A DNA stretch of 64,000 nucleotides, from positions 186,001 through 250,000 of the forward strand of contig JAIWNE010000031.1 in the NCBI GenBank assembly GCA_025331445.1, in the 5' to 3' direction. The translations under genes were made by a program, and so were the position numbers. The notes under the pieces were generated by a model. It saw nothing but the letters and a program-made list of their open reading frames with translations, ran no database searches and was not told the DNA's origin. Source of the stretch: Blakeslea trispora. Taxonomy: Eukaryota; Mucoromycota; Mucoromycetes; Mucorales; Choanephoraceae. Shown piece after piece: positions 61,673 to 64,000 of this stretch (position 1 is its first letter; each line of letters begins with the position of its first letter).

Positions 61673-63852
61673 CTACTGAATAATCTTGTCTCTATATTCT
61701 TCAATATTATCATGAGTAAGAACAACTAGAAAAACAGGTCAGATGATATCAGTAAAACGATAATGATAATAACAATAGTAATAGATACCTAAATCTCTCT
61801 TGGTAAGGGGTTTTTTGGTCAGAGGACATATGTTTTTCTTTCCTTCCCAGTTTGTAAGACACCGTACCCAACTGTCGTAGCTATTTTGATTTTGTAAGTA
61901 CAAAACATGTTATCAAATATAGACCATATGCTTACCCCATAACATGACCATATGTAGAAATAGCTGGTTTTACAACTTCATCTAATGTGATAGGATCAAT
62001 AAACCCAGGCAGAGGATTGTTTAAATCTTGTTCATCTTCGCTTTCGTCAATATCGTATTCTTGGTTATTGCTCTCTTTGCCTTCGCTGTAAATAATGGTA
62101 TCATCGTTGGTTTCAACTATATCTGTTCTTGCTTTGGTTCTTCGGGATGATCGTGTACTCAAGGTATAGGTACCAGAGTTATCATTGTAATCTTCAAAAT
62201 CATCTTCGTCATCGTCGTCACTATCCCAGTTTCTCGATTTTCTTTTCTTGGATTTTGGTTTCTTGACTGTTGTAGACAAAGCTGCTAACCTGGCTCTAGA
62301 TCGTCTTGTCTCGGATGAGGCTACAGGTGCTTCTGAAGGAGCAACACCAGATCCACGTCCAGTACCATGCTTACTATGTGTTCTAAATGTTTTTTCGGTA
62401 CCACCATTAGCCCCTTTCTTGTCAAATAGATAGTGTGCTTTGCCCTTTTCATCCAACACGTAATTTGGGTCTTCCACTTGTTTTGTCTCAATCAACAATC
62501 TATAAAAGTTGGAACACTGGTAGCCTACGCGGCCTGGAATCTTCATGGCAAAGATACCCCATTGTCCATTAGCACCTACTTCTTCAAGACGCTTAAAAAA
62601 GAGCTTGCGTTCATCGGCTGCCCATTGCCCCTTGCGTTGCTCTTCTCCTGGGGCATTAAAGCGATAGTAATAGCTGTTGGGGTTTTCATCAATCATTTGA
62701 TAAGCACGAATACGAGCTGTTGACCAGCCTTGAAATGCTTTCTCTGGGTCTACTTGATTTTCTTGAACTTGTTTTAATGCTTCATCCAATCCCAAACGGT
62801 TTACTATACGATATTGCCTAGATCGCCTTGTATAAGTATACCCGATATTTCACTGGAACCGAGGAAAATACTCACTTTTTGGCAGACTCATTTGTTGTCT
62901 TTTTTAGAGTCTCGGAACGCTTCTTTAGTAGTTGTTTGTAAGCAGCCTGTTGCTCTTCATTCATGGAGCTTCGGCTACTCTCAACTTCTGGTGCATGTTT
63001 AGTAGCAATTGCTTTACGAATTCCAGAAAGGTATCCATGTTGTGTTATACGAATAATGACTTCTTCCTAGCATGTTTTCTCTCCTTTTAGCATGCTTCTA
63101 TTATTCCTTTCAAAAGAAAAAAAGTCTTTTCAGAGCTTACCTCATCATTCTTACAATCTTCCAGCATTTGCAATATTTCTTCATCTGTCAAGTAATCATA
63201 AACTGCCTTGATTTTTTTGGATTTGCGAGCATACTCTCTCTTTTCAAATTCTTTAAACTGTCTTTGTTGAAGGGCTACTCGCTTTTGGATGATATCCATT
63301 TCGGACTCCGTCACTTCTTCACCAAACACATTTTCTTTACGAACAGTTTCGATTTTCTCACTAGAAAGAGAGAATGAATGGGTTGTTCAGTAATTTATGA
63401 AAGTCGAGCTATTTACTTTTCGGCAAGATCGATTTTGAATGAGTTTTGTTCTTCCTCGATAGAATCGTCAATAATTTGTTGAATTTCTTTTAATTTTGCC
63501 TAAATAAGGATGCATGTCAAAAATGCTTGATGCTGATGACTATGACCACACAGGAGTCAATAAGATGCTTACATAAAAAGAATGTACTTGTACTGCTTCG
63601 GGTATTTGAGTTGATTTCCAGTCTACTTTCACTATTCTTACATTGGTCTTGAAGGAGTCTACTAAAAGTGAATGAGTTAATCTGCCATTAGATCAAAAAT
63701 TTTTTTTGAGTGGTCATTCACTCTTCTTTGTAGGTTTCGTTTTATTAACTGGATAGCTAGAGGCTATCCTTTCTCAGCTCACCTTCTTCCAAGAATTTCG
63801 AAACAAGTCTATCTTCTTCAGGAGTAGCCTGCTTTTTTTCAGTGCACACCAT
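61673..63852 (-). CDS. Myb/SANT-like protein with C-terminal U-box-like domain
   Basis: Starts MVCTEKKQATPEEDRLVSKF at 63852. Small exons give a helical, charged N-terminus (IIQKRVALQQRQFKEFEKRE, KIKAVYDYLTDEEILQMLED). The large exon 61932-62795 contains a Myb/SANT-like segment, GQWAADERKLFFKRLEEVGA then NGQWGIFAMKIPGRVGYQCS and NFYRLLIE, with three spaced Trp/Phe. A long acidic/basic linker (SDDDDEDDFEDYND) follows, and finally FIDPITLDEVVKPAISTYGH, joined by an intron to YDSWVRCLTNWEGKKNICPL and TKKPLTKRDLVVLT, which looks like a U-box/RING-type fold (DPIT, CPLTKKPL). It ends DKIIQ, stop 61673-61675. About 490 residues, with seven or more introns. Plausibly a chromatin-linked E3 ligase; no partner is known. 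Confidence 0.75.
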
Positions 63853-63912
63853 AGTTGTGATAGAATTAGGAAAAAAAAAAGTGAAACACCCTCTGAGACG
63901 CGCCTCTGAATC

Positions 63913-63964
63913 ACGCGTCGCAATTAAAAATTTCATTTATCGGACACATAACTCATGTACGCGT
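63913..63964 (-). promoter_or_regulatory. Two ACGCGT boxes upstream of the SANT/U-box gene
   Basis: ACGCGT occurs at 63913-63918 and again at 63959-63964, 61 and 107 bp before the start codon at 63852. A related GACGCGCC is at 63897-63904. ACGCGT is the perfect Mlu1 cell-cycle box bound by MBF in yeasts. Regulation is inferred only. Confidence 0.4.
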
Positions 63965-64000
63965 CAAGTTTAAGGAGTAATCTCTCGACATACGGTTTGT

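Overview
The window is nuclear DNA of a fungus, most likely an early-diverging mould of the Mucoromycota (Mucorales type). The evidence is an AT-rich background full of homopolymer A/T runs, many short GT-AG introns (about 45-75 nt), fungal-specific genes (O-mannosyltransferase PMT4, a GH16 wall enzyme, an Nha1-type antiporter, an Rtc4-domain protein) and a transposon fauna that includes a Fanzor/TnpB-like remnant. I see no tRNA, rRNA or CRISPR array.

Layout. 1.3-3.9 kb (+): Na+/H+ antiporter. 4.4-10.5 kb (-): the large HEAT-repeat proteasome adaptor ECM29. 13.1-14.2 kb (+): secreted GH16 wall glycosidase/transglycosylase behind a clear TATA box. 14.3-18.4 kb: a mobile-element graveyard with an OTU-protease fragment fused to a broken Tc1/mariner-like transposase, two interspersed repeats and a Fanzor-like C-terminal remnant. 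18.7-21.3 kb (-): PMT4. 21.3-29.7 kb: two long gene-poor stretches around a single bHLH transcription factor (26.0-26.8 kb, -). 29.7-30.6 kb: protein-kinase remnant and a small possibly secreted ORF. 30.7-37.7 kb (-): cohesin loader SCC2, then inositol polyphosphate multikinase (ARG82/IPMK type) only about 125 bp away. 38.2-40.6 kb (+): lineage-specific protein of unknown function. 40.7-43.8 kb (-): t-SNARE TLG2 and a four-LIM paxillin-like protein. 44.0-45.3 kb: G-rich candidate non-coding segment, a repeat and a hairpin. 45.7-48.1 kb (+): USP7/Ubp15-like deubiquitinase with a short C-terminus ending in a CaaX box. 48.3-49.0 kb: second, internally deleted Tc1-like copy. 49.2-50.2 kb (-) Rtc4-domain protein and 51.0-54.3 kb (+) nuclear cap-binding protein CBP80, divergently arranged. 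54.4 kb: a 144-bp TA-flanked MITE. 57.3-59.0 kb (+): MFSD1-like MFS transporter. 59.4-60.1 kb: repeat plus a frameshifted ORF. 60.6-61.5 kb (-): LRR/F-box-like protein. 61.7-63.9 kb (-): Myb/SANT-like plus U-box-like protein.

The genes are mostly independent housekeeping functions. Themes that recur are ubiquitin/proteasome (ECM29, the USP, the LRR/F-box-like and U-box-like proteins), chromatin and RNA (SCC2, CBP80, SANT protein) and wall/secretory pathway (PMT4, GH16, TLG2). The least ordinary items are the Fanzor-like remnant next to a Tc1-type element, the OTU/transposase chimera, the CaaX-tailed deubiquitinase, an interspersed repeat that carries its own TATA box, and cell-cycle-type ACGCG motifs upstream of SCC2. 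Exon boundaries were read by eye, so gene spans are firmer than individual splice sites.
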